Assembly: GCA_903885755.1 (NCBI GenBank)
Contig: CAISJZ010000051.1
Coordinates: forward strand, 1-61,822
Origin: an uncultured Hyphomicrobiales bacterium
Lineage (GTDB): Bacteria > Pseudomonadota > Alphaproteobacteria > Rhizobiales > Beijerinckiaceae
Direction: 5' to 3'
Length of the DNA stretch: 61,822 nt
The translations under genes and the position numbers were made by a program. Below the pieces are notes generated by a model. It had not been told where the DNA came from, made no database searches, and was given only the letters and a program-made list of their open reading frames with translations. Below are positions 36,617 to 45,283 of the stretch, one piece after another (position 1 is the stretch's first letter; every line of letters begins with the position of its first letter).

Positions 36617-37375
36617 ATGGCGCGTCTGGGCTACGACACTTTCGGCAAGGGGCCGCGCAAGGTCATTGCTTTGCATGGGTGGTTTGGCGATGAAAAAACC
36701 TTCGCGCCGATATATCGCGCGCTCGACCCGGACGCGTTCACCTGGATCGCGCCGGCCTATCGCGGTTATGGCGCGTCGAAGAGCCTGACCGGCGCCTATA
36801 CCGTCGAGGAGATCGCGCGGGACGTCATCGAACTCGCGGACCATCTCGGCTTCAAGACATTCAGCCTCGTCGGTCATTCCATGGGCGGAATGGCGATCCA
36901 GCGTGTACTCGCCGACGCGTCCGCGCGGGTGGAAAAGCTCGTGGCCGTGACGCCGGTTCCCGCGTCGGGCGTTCCGCTCGACGCGGCGACCTATGCGATG
37001 TTTGAAAGCGCGGTGAACAATCCCGACGCTGCGCGCGGCATCGTTGGGTTTTCCGTCGGCGGACGTTTGAGCAAACGCTTCATCAATGATGTCGCGATGT
37101 ATCCGAAGATGGTAGCGCTCGACGCCGCGTTTTCAGGCTATCTCAAAAGCTGGGTGAAGACGGATTTTCACAAGGAGATCGCCGGCAAGACGCTGCCGGT
37201 GAAGGTGATCGTCGGCGAACACGATGGCGCGCTGACGCCGGATGTGATGAAGGCGACCTACATGACCTTTTATCCCAACGCGGAGCTCGAGGTCATGACG
37301 AACGCGGGTCATTACCCGATGGACGAGACGCCGATTGCTCTGGCGACATCGATCGAGGCGTTTTTGAGCAAGTAG
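36617..37375 (+). CDS. Alpha/beta-fold hydrolase
   Basis: A 252-aa serine hydrolase. It has HGWFGDEKTF (oxyanion-hole region), the nucleophile elbow GHSMGGMA, the acidic residue in VGEHDGALT and the catalytic His in NAGHYPMDETP. There is no signal peptide, so it is cytoplasmic. It is first in a same-strand set (hydrolase, two cyclases, cupin, SDR, dehydrogenase, receptor), suggesting ester, lactone or C-C bond hydrolysis in a degradation pathway. The substrate is unknown. GGGAGG lies just upstream of the ATG. Confidence 0.87.
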   Translation: MARLGYDTFGKGPRKVIALHGWFGDEKTFAPIYRALDPDAFTWIAPAYRGYGASKSLTGAYTVEEIARDVIELADHLGFKTFSLVGHSMGGMAIQRVLADASARVEKLVAVTPVPASGVPLDAATYAMFESAVNNPDAARGIVGFSVGGRLSKRFINDVAMYPKMVALDAAFSGYLKSWVKTDFHKEIAGKTLPVKVIVGEHDGALTPDVMKATYMTFYPNAELEVMTNAGHYPMDETPIALATSIEAFLSK

Positions 37376-37402
37376 TCTGGCGCATCGCGCCGCGGAGGAC
37401 CG

Positions 37403-38257
37403 ATGGACGATCTGGGCAGATACAAAAAGGGCAAGACAGGGCGCGATCCCCATGAACTGGAATGCGTCGAGCCATCGACCGGATTAAGATTCGTCGAGCT
37501 GAATCACCCATGGGGACACGGCTCGCCGGTTATTCCCGGTGATCCGGATCTGCGGATTGAGCGGCCGGCGACTCACGCGCGCGATGGCGTGACCGCGCAG
37601 AAGTTCACTGGCAATATGCATATCTCGACGCATCTCAACGCGCCGATTCATCTCATTCAGGGCGGCGCGGATGTCGCGAGTCTGTCGATCGACAGGTTTT
37701 TCGGGTCCGGCTTAGTTTTGCGCATTCCCAAGGCGCGCTGGGAGCTTGTCGATGTCGCCGATCTCGAAAAGGCCTCCCCCGCCATTCGCGAAGGCGATAT
37801 CGTCATCGTCAACACGGGTTGGCACAAGAAATATTCAGACAGCATGGAATATTTCGGTCTCGCGCCCGGCCTCTCGGAAGCCGCCGCCAAATGGCTTGTG
37901 GCGAAAAAGATCGCGCTTTTCGGCATTGATACGCCCTTCATCGATCAACCGCTGGCGACATCGATGGCGGCGCATCGCAACGGACCGTTGATGAAGCGGT
38001 TGCCAGCCTATTACAAGGCGCAAACCGGGCGCGATGCGAAGGCGGATTTTCCCAAATGGAATCCGGCGCACAAGGCGCTCCTCGCCGCGGGCGTTCCGAC
38101 CATTGAGAACGTCGGCGGCGGCGTCGATCTCGTGTCGGGCAAGCGCGTGACGATGCAGGCGACCCCGTGGCGCTTCCAGCACGGCGACGCCTGCGTGGTG
38201 CGCCTGATGGCGATCCTCGATCCCGGCGGCGCCTATCGCGTCGCCAGCGGTCGATAA
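37403..38257 (+). CDS. Cyclase family protein with altered metal site
   Basis: A 284-aa member of the PF04199 cyclase/kynurenine-formamidase-like family. The family metal motif HxGTHxDxPxH reads H73-I-S-T-H77-L-N79-A-P-I-H83, so the metal-binding Asp is Asn. The tail KRLPAYYKAQTGRD, NPAHKALLAAGVPTIENVGGGVDLVSGKRVT and an end PWRF are shared with its neighbour. The Asn change suggests altered activity or a non-catalytic partner role beside the next gene, which keeps the Asp. No signal peptide. It is 27 nt after the hydrolase. Confidence 0.85.
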   Translation: MDDLGRYKKGKTGRDPHELECVEPSTGLRFVELNHPWGHGSPVIPGDPDLRIERPATHARDGVTAQKFTGNMHISTHLNAPIHLIQGGADVASLSIDRFFGSGLVLRIPKARWELVDVADLEKASPAIREGDIVIVNTGWHKKYSDSMEYFGLAPGLSEAAAKWLVAKKIALFGIDTPFIDQPLATSMAAHRNGPLMKRLPAYYKAQTGRDAKADFPKWNPAHKALLAAGVPTIENVGGGVDLVSGKRVTMQATPWRFQHGDACVVRLMAILDPGGAYRVASGR

Positions 38258-38280
38258 TCCAGACAGAACGAGAGAGACCC

Positions 38281-39081
38281 ATGGCGGAAATCATCGGCGC
38301 GAACGGGTTGCGCTACTACGACCTCACCAACATCTATGGCCATGGCGTGCCGCAATGGCCGTCGTCGCCAAATCTCGACGTACATACGGCGAAGTACCAT
38401 TCGAAGGATGGCGTTTTCGTGCAGCAGGTCTCGGCGATCATGCATCGTTCGACCCACATGGACGCGCCGCTGCATGTCACCGAGAATGGCGGCACGCTGA
38501 CCGATTACGAGCCCTGGCGGTTTTTCGGGACTGGCGTCGCAGTGTCGATTCCCAAGGGCAAATGGGGAATCATCACGCCCGACGATCTGGAAAAGGCGAC
38601 ACCTCGCATTGAACGCGGCGACATTCTCATGATCAACACCGGCTACCATCACAAGGTCGCCGACACCGACGAATATTACGCCTATTCGCCGGGCCTCTAC
38701 AAAGAGGCCGCGGAATGGATCGTCGAGCGCGGCGTCAAGCTCGTCGGCGTTGACGTGCAGGCGCTGGATCATCCGCTTGGCACCAAGCTCGCCGATCATG
38801 GTCCGGGCCCGTCCCACTGGTATCTGAACGACGAATACAAAGAGGTCACCGGGCGCAATATCGCCGAGGATTTCCCACACTGGGAACCCGCGCACAAGAT
38901 CATGATGGGCAATGGAATTCCCGGCATCGAGAATATCGGCGGAGATCTCGATCTCGTCACGGGCAAGCGTTGCACCTTTCTGGCTTTCCCCTGGCGCTGG
39001 CCGCAGGGCGAGGGTTGCACCCTGCGCGTCATGGCGGTGATCGATCCAGAACAGAAGTTCCGTATCGAGACAGGAGCCTGA
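38281..39081 (+). CDS. Cyclase family protein (KynB-like hydrolase fold)
   Basis: A 266-aa paralogue of the preceding gene, with the canonical metal site H55-R-S-T-H59-M-D61-A-P-L-H65. Enzymes of this family open amides or lactones with a metal ion, for example N-formylkynurenine formamidase. Shared features: IYGHGVPQWPSSPNL, FFGTGVAVSIPKGKWG and GIPGIENIGGDLDLVTGKR. The ATG at 38281 follows a GAGAGAG ribosome site 23 nt after the previous stop. Together with the cupin and SDR genes it suggests opening of a cyclic intermediate. Kynurenine itself is not implied, since no other kyn genes are present. Confidence 0.87.
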   Translation: MAEIIGANGLRYYDLTNIYGHGVPQWPSSPNLDVHTAKYHSKDGVFVQQVSAIMHRSTHMDAPLHVTENGGTLTDYEPWRFFGTGVAVSIPKGKWGIITPDDLEKATPRIERGDILMINTGYHHKVADTDEYYAYSPGLYKEAAEWIVERGVKLVGVDVQALDHPLGTKLADHGPGPSHWYLNDEYKEVTGRNIAEDFPHWEPAHKIMMGNGIPGIENIGGDLDLVTGKRCTFLAFPWRWPQGEGCTLRVMAVIDPEQKFRIETGA

Positions 39082-39082
39082 C

Positions 39083-39415
39083 ATGCACGTCACCCGCATC
39101 CGGGAGGCAAAGCCGTACGAAGCCAAGCTCCACCACGCCATGGTCGCGTTGCAGTTGCAGGGCGGCGCGGAGAACGAGACGAAAAACTTTACGCTCGGCC
39201 TATCGCACTTTTTACCGGGTGGCGGCGCGGAGCATTCGGCCTCGGCGACCGAGAAAATCTATCTCGTCATCGCGGGTCACGTGACCGTCATTACCGACAA
39301 GGGCGAGACGACGCTCGGGCCGCTCGATTCCTGCCATCTCGCGCCGGGCGAGGGTCGCTCCATCGTGAATCGCACGAACGAGGTCGCCACCATGGCGGTC
39401 ATCATTTCAAAATAG
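39083..39415 (+). CDS. Small cupin-domain protein
   Basis: A 110-aa single-domain beta-barrel cupin. It has FLPGGGAEHSASATEKIYLVIAG, matching cupin motif 1 in spacing with one His and one Glu, and the second motif LGPLDSCHLAPGEGRSIVN. It starts one base after the previous stop, so it is in the same operon. Such small cupins act as isomerases, dioxygenases or ligand binders; the function is unassigned. The motif-1 histidine pair is incomplete (E-H then S-A-S-A), so metal binding may differ. Confidence 0.8.
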   Translation: MHVTRIREAKPYEAKLHHAMVALQLQGGAENETKNFTLGLSHFLPGGGAEHSASATEKIYLVIAGHVTVITDKGETTLGPLDSCHLAPGEGRSIVNRTNEVATMAVIISK

Positions 39416-39425
39416 TCGAGGCGTC

Positions 39426-40229
39426 ATGATCACCGAACAACTCCGCAATCCGATGTCGCTCTTCAACGTGAAGGGCAAGTCGGCCATCGTCACCGGCGCC
39501 ACCGGCGCTTTCGGGCGCGCCACCGCGCTCATGCTGTCGTCGCTCGGCGGCAAGGTCACCATCGCTGGCGGCTCCGCCAAGGAGCTCGACGAAGTCGCGG
39601 AGGAAGCGCGCTCGCTGGGCGGACAGGTCGAGGTCGTGCATCGTCGGCCCGACGCGCTGGAAGACGCGCAGGCCATGCTCGACGCCGCGCTGAAGGCTTT
39701 TGGCCACGTCGATCAACTCGTCGTCGGCTCAGGCTATAACAAGGCCGGCTTCATTCAGGACCTCGACTATGAGGACTGGCAGGCCGTGATGGACGCCAAT
39801 GTGCGCGGACCATGGTTCATGGCCAAGGCGGTCGGTAGTTACTGGATCAAGGAAAAGATCAAGGGCAAGGTCGTGCTGATGTCGTCGGTGCGCGGACGAC
39901 ACGGCAATATTTCCGGCTATACCGGCTATTGCGCGTCGAAGGGCGCGACGGATTCCCTGACGCGCGTGCTCGCGACCGAATGGGCCAAACACGGCATTAC
40001 CGTCAACGCCATCGCGCCGACGGTGTTCCGTTCCAAGCTCACGGCGTGGATGTTCGGCGACGATGAGTTGGGTCAGGCGACCAAGGCGCGCTCGCTGTCG
40101 CGCATTCCCTTGGGGCGGCTCGGCGAGGTCGAGGATCTCATGGGCATGGCGCTTTATCTGCTTTCGCCAGCGTCGGATTTCTGCACGGGACAGGTGATGT
40201 ATGTCGATGGCGGATTCACCGCGGGCTGA
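39426..40229 (+). CDS. SDR-family oxidoreductase
   Basis: A 267-aa short-chain dehydrogenase. It has cofactor motif TGATGAFG at 23-30, catalytic Ser near 153, Tyr168-x3-Lys172, and the C-terminal DGGFTAG. The usual NNAG structural motif is replaced by GSGYN (101-105). It starts 10 nt after the cupin stop and overlaps the start of the next dehydrogenase by 29 nt (or 23), so it is in the same operon. It probably oxidises a secondary alcohol in the pathway. ATG 39453 is an alternative start, but the longer form is preferred because the intervening residues fit. Confidence 0.88.
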   Translation: MITEQLRNPMSLFNVKGKSAIVTGATGAFGRATALMLSSLGGKVTIAGGSAKELDEVAEEARSLGGQVEVVHRRPDALEDAQAMLDAALKAFGHVDQLVVGSGYNKAGFIQDLDYEDWQAVMDANVRGPWFMAKAVGSYWIKEKIKGKVVLMSSVRGRHGNISGYTGYCASKGATDSLTRVLATEWAKHGITVNAIAPTVFRSKLTAWMFGDDELGQATKARSLSRIPLGRLGEVEDLMGMALYLLSPASDFCTGQVMYVDGGFTAG

Positions 40230-41124
40230 CAGGATCGGCGTGATCGGCGGCGGCCGCATGGGCGCCGCCATCGCGCAGATTTTCGCCAGCGAAGGGTTCC
40301 ATGTTGCCGTGGTCGAACCCAACGAGGGCCCGCGCGCGCAAATGTCGGCGCGCATCGCGGACATCTGTCGCGCGCGCGGGCGGGATGCGGGCGCCGTCGC
40401 GCGCGTGACGCCGGTCGCGGCGATCGGCGATGAACTCGTCGATTGCGCGCTCGTGATCGAGGCCGCGCCGGAAAAGCTTGAACTGAAGCGGGATATTTTC
40501 GAGAAACTCGGCGCGCTTTGCGGACCGGCGACCATTTTGGCGACAAATACCTCGGTCATCCCCGTCACCGCCATCGGCGCGCGGGCGAAACACCCGGAGC
40601 GCGTCGTAGGAACGCATTTCTGGAATCCCCCCTACGCGGTGCGGCTTGTCGAGGTCGTGCAGACGTACACTACAAGCATGGAAACGGTGGAGCGCACGAT
40701 GGCGCTGATGGCGCGCGTCGGCCAGATGCCGGTGCATGTGAAGCGGGATGTCACTGGCTTCATCGGCAATCGTCTGCAACACGCGCTCAAGCGCGAGGCC
40801 ATCGCGCTGGTGCAGAACGGCGTCTGCGACGCAGAGACCGTGGACTTTGTCATTCGTAACAGTTTTGGGTCGCGTCTTGGCGTCATGGGCACGCTCGAAC
40901 AATCGGATCTCGTTGGACTCAACCTGACTCTCGATATTCACAAGGTCATTCTCGCCGATCTCGATCGCAGCACGGAGCCGCAAAAGCTGCTGGTCGATCT
41001 CGTCGCCGCCGGCAAGACCGGCGCCAGCGTTGGCGAGGGGTTCCGCAAGTGGGACGATGAACAACGCAAGGAATTGCAGGGACGGCTCGACAAGGCCTTG
41101 CTCGCAAAAAAAGCGGCGAATTGA
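40201..41124 (+). CDS. 3-hydroxyacyl-CoA dehydrogenase family protein
   Basis: An NAD-dependent dehydrogenase of the HAD/3-hydroxybutyryl-CoA type (307 aa). The N-terminal Rossmann fold has GVIGGGRMGAA, then VIEAAPEKLELKRDIF, NTSVIPVTAI and the catalytic His in THFWNPPY. The C-terminal domain has KRDVTGFIGNRLQHAL and EQSDLVGLNLTLDIH. Family members also act on free hydroxy acids, such as L-gulonate or carnitine. It overlaps the end of the SDR gene, so the two are translationally linked. ATG 40207 is the alternative start. Confidence 0.88.
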   Translation: MSMADSPRADRIGVIGGGRMGAAIAQIFASEGFHVAVVEPNEGPRAQMSARIADICRARGRDAGAVARVTPVAAIGDELVDCALVIEAAPEKLELKRDIFEKLGALCGPATILATNTSVIPVTAIGARAKHPERVVGTHFWNPPYAVRLVEVVQTYTTSMETVERTMALMARVGQMPVHVKRDVTGFIGNRLQHALKREAIALVQNGVCDAETVDFVIRNSFGSRLGVMGTLEQSDLVGLNLTLDIHKVILADLDRSTEPQKLLVDLVAAGKTGASVGEGFRKWDDEQRKELQGRLDKALLAKKAAN

Positions 41125-41179
41125 CAGCCATCCTGATTTCCGCCAATCGCGGCGCGTCTGGATAGTTCGGGAAACATGA

Positions 41180-42184
41180 ATGTTGAAGATTGGATCTGGC
41201 GTTGCCCTGGCTTTAATCGCGGCGCTCTCACCGGGCGCCACGCATGCGCAGGCCGTTGGCGGCAAGGCGACCACCATGATCATCGGGTTTGGTCCTGGCG
41301 GCGGTTACGACTATTGGGCGCGCGCCGTGGCGCGTTCGATCGGCAAGCACCTGCCGGGCGCGCCGACCGTCGTCACCCAGAACATGCCGGGCGCCGGCAG
41401 CTATGTCTCCGCGAGCTACCTCTACAACATCGCGCCGAAGGACGGCACGGTCATGGGCCTCATCGCCCGCGACGCGACGCTCGGTCCGCTAACAGGCGCC
41501 GATGGCGCGCGCTTCGACGCGACGAAGATGTCGTGGCTCGGCACGCCGACAACCGAGACGAATGTCTGCATCGCCAACGCCAGCGCGAAGGTCAAAACAC
41601 TCGATGATCTTTTCACGAATGAACTGATCGTCGGCGATACCGGGCCCGGGACCGGCACGCGCTCCTATCCCATCGCGCTCAATGCATTGCTCGGGACGAA
41701 GTTCAGGCTGGTCTCGGGATTCCCGGCCTCGTCGGATGTGTTTCTCGCGATGGAGCGCGGCGAGGTCGAAGGCTTCTGCGAGTCGCTCGACAGCGTCACG
41801 GGAAAGCGCCCGGACTGGATTTCCACGAAAAAAGTCAACATCCTGTTTCAGGCGGGCGCGGAACCCAATCCGCGGCTCGAGGGCGTGCCCTTCATTCTAG
41901 ATCGCGCGAAAGACGCGCAACAAAAGGCGGAGCTGACCTTTCTCTACGCGGGACAGGGCGTTGGGCGTCCTTTTGTCGCGCCGCCCAATCTGCCCGCCGA
42001 CAAGTTGAAAATGCTGCGTGACGCCTTCGACGCCACGATGACGGATCCGGATTTTATCGCGGACACCGTGAAACTGAATCTCGACCTTTCGCCGCGCAAC
42101 GGCGACTATCTCGCCAGATTGATCGCATCGATCTATGCAACGCCAAGGCCGATCATCGAGAAGATCGGCAAGCTCATCCAGTAG
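41180..42184 (+). CDS. TctC/Bug-family receptor
   Basis: A periplasmic receptor (334 aa). A signal peptide ends near T-H-A-Q-A. It shares the subgroup opening IIGFGPGGGYDYWARAVARSIGKHLPG and MPGAGSYVSASYLYNIAPKDG with the receptor at 35.4-36.4 kb, so the pair are paralogues flanking the catabolic operon. A cysteine pair (TETNVCIAN and GFCESLD) could form a disulfide. It is likely to bind the substrate of this cluster; no TctAB genes are present. Confidence 0.83.
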   Translation: MLKIGSGVALALIAALSPGATHAQAVGGKATTMIIGFGPGGGYDYWARAVARSIGKHLPGAPTVVTQNMPGAGSYVSASYLYNIAPKDGTVMGLIARDATLGPLTGADGARFDATKMSWLGTPTTETNVCIANASAKVKTLDDLFTNELIVGDTGPGTGTRSYPIALNALLGTKFRLVSGFPASSDVFLAMERGEVEGFCESLDSVTGKRPDWISTKKVNILFQAGAEPNPRLEGVPFILDRAKDAQQKAELTFLYAGQGVGRPFVAPPNLPADKLKMLRDAFDATMTDPDFIADTVKLNLDLSPRNGDYLARLIASIYATPRPIIEKIGKLIQ

Positions 42185-42210
42185 GCGCCCGACGGGTCGA
42201 TTAGATTCCC

Positions 42211-42444
42211 ATGACAAGATTTCCCGCATGGACACAACCCGTTCTGTTCGCCATCCTGACGACGTGCTTCGCGTCGTTCATGGTGTCGGGCATCGCGACC
42301 CTGCGCGCGATAGGTCCGGGCCCCGGCTTTCTCGCGAACTGGATTGGTGGATGGCTATATTCATGGCCGGTCGCGGCGGTGGCGATGTATTTCATCGCGC
42401 CCTATGTCCGACGCCTGCTCGCGCTGGTATGCGAGATCAAATGA
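42211..42444 (+). CDS. DUF2798-like small membrane protein
   Basis: A 77-aa protein with two membrane helices (about 10-28 and 48-68) separated by a short Gly/Pro-rich turn and ending in a basic C-terminus. This layout, including TIFATCFASFMVSG-like and WPVAAVAMYF segments, fits the DUF2798 family of unknown function. It follows the TctC gene by 26 nt and ends at the bidirectional terminator. Confidence 0.7.
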   Translation: MTRFPAWTQPVLFAILTTCFASFMVSGIATLRAIGPGPGFLANWIGGWLYSWPVAAVAMYFIAPYVRRLLALVCEIK

Positions 42445-42471
42445 AAAGGGCGGCCTCGCGGGCCGCCCTTT
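42445..42471. terminator. Bidirectional terminator between the catabolic cluster and fba
   Basis: A perfect 11-bp stem (AAAGGGCGGCC / GGCCGCCCTTT) with a 5-nt loop TCGCG begins just after the DUF2798-like stop and ends 23 bases from the fba stop. The A-rich left arm and T-rich right arm serve transcription from both sides. Confidence 0.9.
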
Positions 42472-42493
42472 CGTGCTTTGGCAACGAGCGCTA

Positions 42494-43561
42494 TTAGCTG
42501 AACGTCGGATCGAGCTTGCCAGCGACGTAGCGCTTGGCCATTTCGGCGAGTGGAATGATCTTGCCAATTTTCGGCGCGTTGCCAGCCGTGCCGAACTGCT
42601 CAAGACGCTGCTTGCAGATCTTGACCATGCCTTCCATCGCCGGCTTCAGATATTTGCGCGGATCGAATTCGCCGGGATGTTCGGTGAGGATCTTGCGGAT
42701 CTGGCCGGTGATCGCCATGCGGTTGTCGGTGTCGATGTTGATCTTGCGGACGCCATTCTTGATGCCGCGCTGGATTTCCTCGATCGGCACGCCCCAAGTG
42801 GCCTTCATTTTTCCGCCGAACTGATTGATGATGTCCTGCAGGTCCTGCGGCACCGACGACGATCCATGCATCACGAGATGCACGTTCGGCAGCTTGCGGT
42901 GGATTTCCTCGATGACGTTCATCGCCAGCACCGCGCCATCGGGCTTGCGCGAGAACTTGTAGGCGCCGTGCGACGTACCCATGGCGATCGCGAGCGCGTC
43001 GACCTTGGTGGCCTTGACGAACTTCACGGCTTCGTCCGGATTGGTGAGCAACTGGTCGTGGCTCAGCTTGCCCTCGGCGCCGTGTCCGTCTTCCTTCTCG
43101 CCCATGCCGGTTTCGAGCGAGCCGAGAACGCCAAGCTCGCCCTCGACGGAGACGCCGCTCATATGGGCGAGATCGGCGACGGTCTTGGTGACGCGCACGT
43201 TATAATCGTAATCGGCGGGAGTTGATCCATCGGGCTTGAGCGACCCGTCCATCATCACTGATGTAAAGCCGGACTGGATCGCGGTCATGCATGTGGCTTC
43301 CACGTTGCCATGGTCGAGATGCACGCAGATTGGAATGTGGGGATACATTTCGGTCAGGGCGTCCATCATGCGCGTGAGCATGATGTCGTTGGCGTAGGCG
43401 CGGGCGCCGCGCGAGGCCTGGATGATGACGGGCGCGTCCACCGCGTCGGCCGCCTGGCCGATCGCAAGCGCCTGCTCCATGTTGTTGATGTTGAACGCTG
43501 GCACGCCGTAGCCGTGTTCGGCGGCGTGGTCGAGAAGTTGACGCAGGGTGATGCGGGCCAT
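42494..43561 (-). CDS. fba: Class II fructose-bisphosphate aldolase (type IIB, CbbA-like)
   Basis: Cleaves fructose-1,6-bisphosphate, or sedoheptulose-1,7-bisphosphate in Calvin-cycle organisms, to triose phosphates. It is 355 aa, with H81-L-D83-H84-G-N (catalytic Asp and zinc His), the zinc ligand region [22 protein letters not shown] and HGSSSVP, and NIDTDNRMA. It is last in tkt-gap-X-pgk-fba and ends at the strong hairpin. The gene could serve glycolysis/gluconeogenesis or carbon fixation; no RuBisCO or phosphoribulokinase gene is in the window. Confidence 0.95.
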   Translation of the reverse strand: MARITLRQLLDHAAEHGYGVPAFNINNMEQALAIGQAADAVDAPVIIQASRGARAYANDIMLTRMMDALTEMYPHIPICVHLDHGNVEATCMTAIQSGFTSVMMDGSLKPDGSTPADYDYNVRVTKTVADLAHMSGVSVEGELGVLGSLETGMGEKEDGHGAEGKLSHDQLLTNPDEAVKFVKATKVDALAIAMGTSHGAYKFSRKPDGAVLAMNVIEEIHRKLPNVHLVMHGSSSVPQDLQDIINQFGGKMKATWGVPIEEIQRGIKNGVRKINIDTDNRMAITGQIRKILTEHPGEFDPRKYLKPAMEGMVKICKQRLEQFGTAGNAPKIGKIIPLAEMAKRYVAGKLDPTFS

Positions 43562-43612
43562 GAATTCCTCCGGTAGCGCGGTCTGTTTTGACCGATCGGG
43601 CCTGATACTTCG

Positions 43613-44803
43613 TTAAACGCGCAAAGCCTCGACGCCGGGCAGGGCTTTTCCCTCGAGCCATTCGAGAAAAGCGCCTCCCGCCGTGGAAATATAGGTGAAA
43701 TGCTGGGCGACGCCAGCCTGATTGAGCGCCGAGACGGTGTCGCCCCCGCCCGCGACGGTCAGGAGCTTGCCGGCGTCGGTGAGCGCCGCGGCGGCTTTGG
43801 CGACGGCGTTGGTGCCGGCGTCGAAGGGTTGCAATTCGAAGGCGCCGAAGGGGCCGTTCCAGACCAGGGTCTTGATCACGCCAAGAAGCCCCTCGATTTC
43901 GGCGACGGATTTCGGGCCGATGTCGAGGATCATGTCGTCCGCGCCGACGTGATCGACGGAGACAACACGGCTTTCCGCATGGGCCTTGAATTCATTCGCG
44001 ACCACCGCGTCGAGCGGCAGCACGATCTGGCATTTCGCCGCGGCCGCCTCGTCGATGATCTTGCGCGCGGTGTCGAGCAGGTCCTTTTCGCACAGCGATT
44101 TGCCGATGGCCTTGCCGCGGGCGGCGAGGAAGGTGTTGGCCATGCCACCGCCGATGATCAGGAAATCAACCTTGCGCGACAGATTGCCGAGAAGGTCGAG
44201 CTTCGAGGAAATCTTGGCGCCGCCGACAATCGCCGCGACCGGCCGCTTCGGTTTTTCGAGCGCGGCGGTCAGCGCTTCGAGTTCGGCCTGCATGCCACGC
44301 CCGGCGAAGGCGGGCAGTTTGTGCGCGACGCCCTCGGTCGAGGCGTGCGCGCGATGGGCGGCCGAGAAGGCGTCATTGACGTAAATGTCGCCAAGCTTCG
44401 CCAATTCCGCAACCATGGCGGGATCGTTCTTTACCTCTCCCTTATGGAAGCGGGTGTTTTCCAGCAGCAAGACGTCGCCATCCTTCATGGCGCCGATCGC
44501 GGCGGCGGCGGGCGCGCCAATGCAGTCGGTCGCGAAACCGACGGGCTTCCCGAGATGGCGCGCGAGCGCGGCGGCGATCGGCTTGAGCGAGTTTTCCGTG
44601 TCCGGACCGTTCTTCGGACGACCGAAATGCGAGAGGATGACGGTCTTCGCACCCTTGGAAATCAGTTCGCGCAATGTTGGCAGGGCGCGATCGATGCGGG
44701 TCGCGTCGGTCACGCGGCCGTTCTCCATGGGGACATTGAGGTCGAGGCGCAGAAGCACGCGCTTGCCGGAGACCGAGGCGTCGTCGAGGGTGTGAAAGCT
44801 CAT
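43613..44803 (-). CDS. pgk: Phosphoglycerate kinase
   Basis: Transfers phosphate between 1,3-bisphosphoglycerate and ADP. It is 396 aa, with N-terminal substrate-binding [19 protein letters not shown] and SHFGRPKNG, the basic patch [13 protein letters not shown], the hinge [12 protein letters not shown], and the C-terminal nucleotide-binding [11 protein letters not shown]. It starts 3 nt after the stop of the Cys-rich gene and lies 51 nt before fba. It is part of the tkt-gap-pgk-fba operon. Confidence 0.96.
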   Translation of the reverse strand: MSFHTLDDASVSGKRVLLRLDLNVPMENGRVTDATRIDRALPTLRELISKGAKTVILSHFGRPKNGPDTENSLKPIAAALARHLGKPVGFATDCIGAPAAAAIGAMKDGDVLLLENTRFHKGEVKNDPAMVAELAKLGDIYVNDAFSAAHRAHASTEGVAHKLPAFAGRGMQAELEALTAALEKPKRPVAAIVGGAKISSKLDLLGNLSRKVDFLIIGGGMANTFLAARGKAIGKSLCEKDLLDTARKIIDEAAAAKCQIVLPLDAVVANEFKAHAESRVVSVDHVGADDMILDIGPKSVAEIEGLLGVIKTLVWNGPFGAFELQPFDAGTNAVAKAAAALTDAGKLLTVAGGGDTVSALNQAGVAQHFTYISTAGGAFLEWLEGKALPGVEALRV

Positions 44804-44806
44804 GGT

Positions 44807-45256
44807 CTAGACCTGATCCATAAGATGCGCTGAAGGGCTGTAGCTGATTTTCCAGTCGGCGAAGGAACCGAGAACGCCGCATTTGACGCAACGCTCGCCA
44901 ACCGTGACCCACTGGACATCCGGACCTTTTCCCTTTTCGAGGGAAAATCCGATGCCTATGTTGAACGTGTCATTGTCGCAAACGTGGCAGACGAGGCGTT
45001 CGGGTTCCGCCTCGCTCCAGTAGTCCGCGCTGTCGCAGATGAAACGCGCCATCTTACAGGCGACGCAAACGCGCTCGGCGCGACCTTCCTCGTCGTCGCC
45101 GCGCAGACGGAACTCGATCGACCCGCAGGCGCAGCGAGCCGCGCGAAACCGGTTGATCGGGATCGAACCTTCCTCCGCCGCGAGGTCGTTCAAAAACCGC
45201 TCGATATCCCCGGCGTCGGGGCTGGTCCAGAAATCGCCTGACTTGTCGATGGCCAT
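44807..45256 (-). CDS. Cys-rich protein with two putative zinc ribbons, unknown function
   Basis: A 149-aa protein I do not recognise. Nine cysteines at 42, 44, 64, 67, 74, 90, 93, 123 and 126 form CxC/CxxC pairs: C42-x-C44 with C64-x2-C67, and C90-x2-C93 with C123-x2-C126, a layout expected for two zinc-ribbon knuckles. It is acidic overall (DDEEGRAE), with no signal peptide or membrane helix. It lies inside the gap-pgk pair, 27 nt after gap and 3 nt before pgk, so it is in the same transcript. A regulatory or metal-binding role in the operon is possible but unproven. Confidence 0.8.
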   Translation of the reverse strand: MAIDKSGDFWTSPDAGDIERFLNDLAAEEGSIPINRFRAARCACGSIEFRLRGDDEEGRAERVCVACKMARFICDSADYWSEAEPERLVCHVCDNDTFNIGIGFSLEKGKGPDVQWVTVGERCVKCGVLGSFADWKISYSPSAHLMDQV

Positions 45257-45283
45257 GGACCACCCCCGCCGGACAGGTTTCGC

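Noticed and set aside
43700..44833. Plus-strand open frame opposite pgk
   Set aside because: Antisense shadow of pgk with no motifs.
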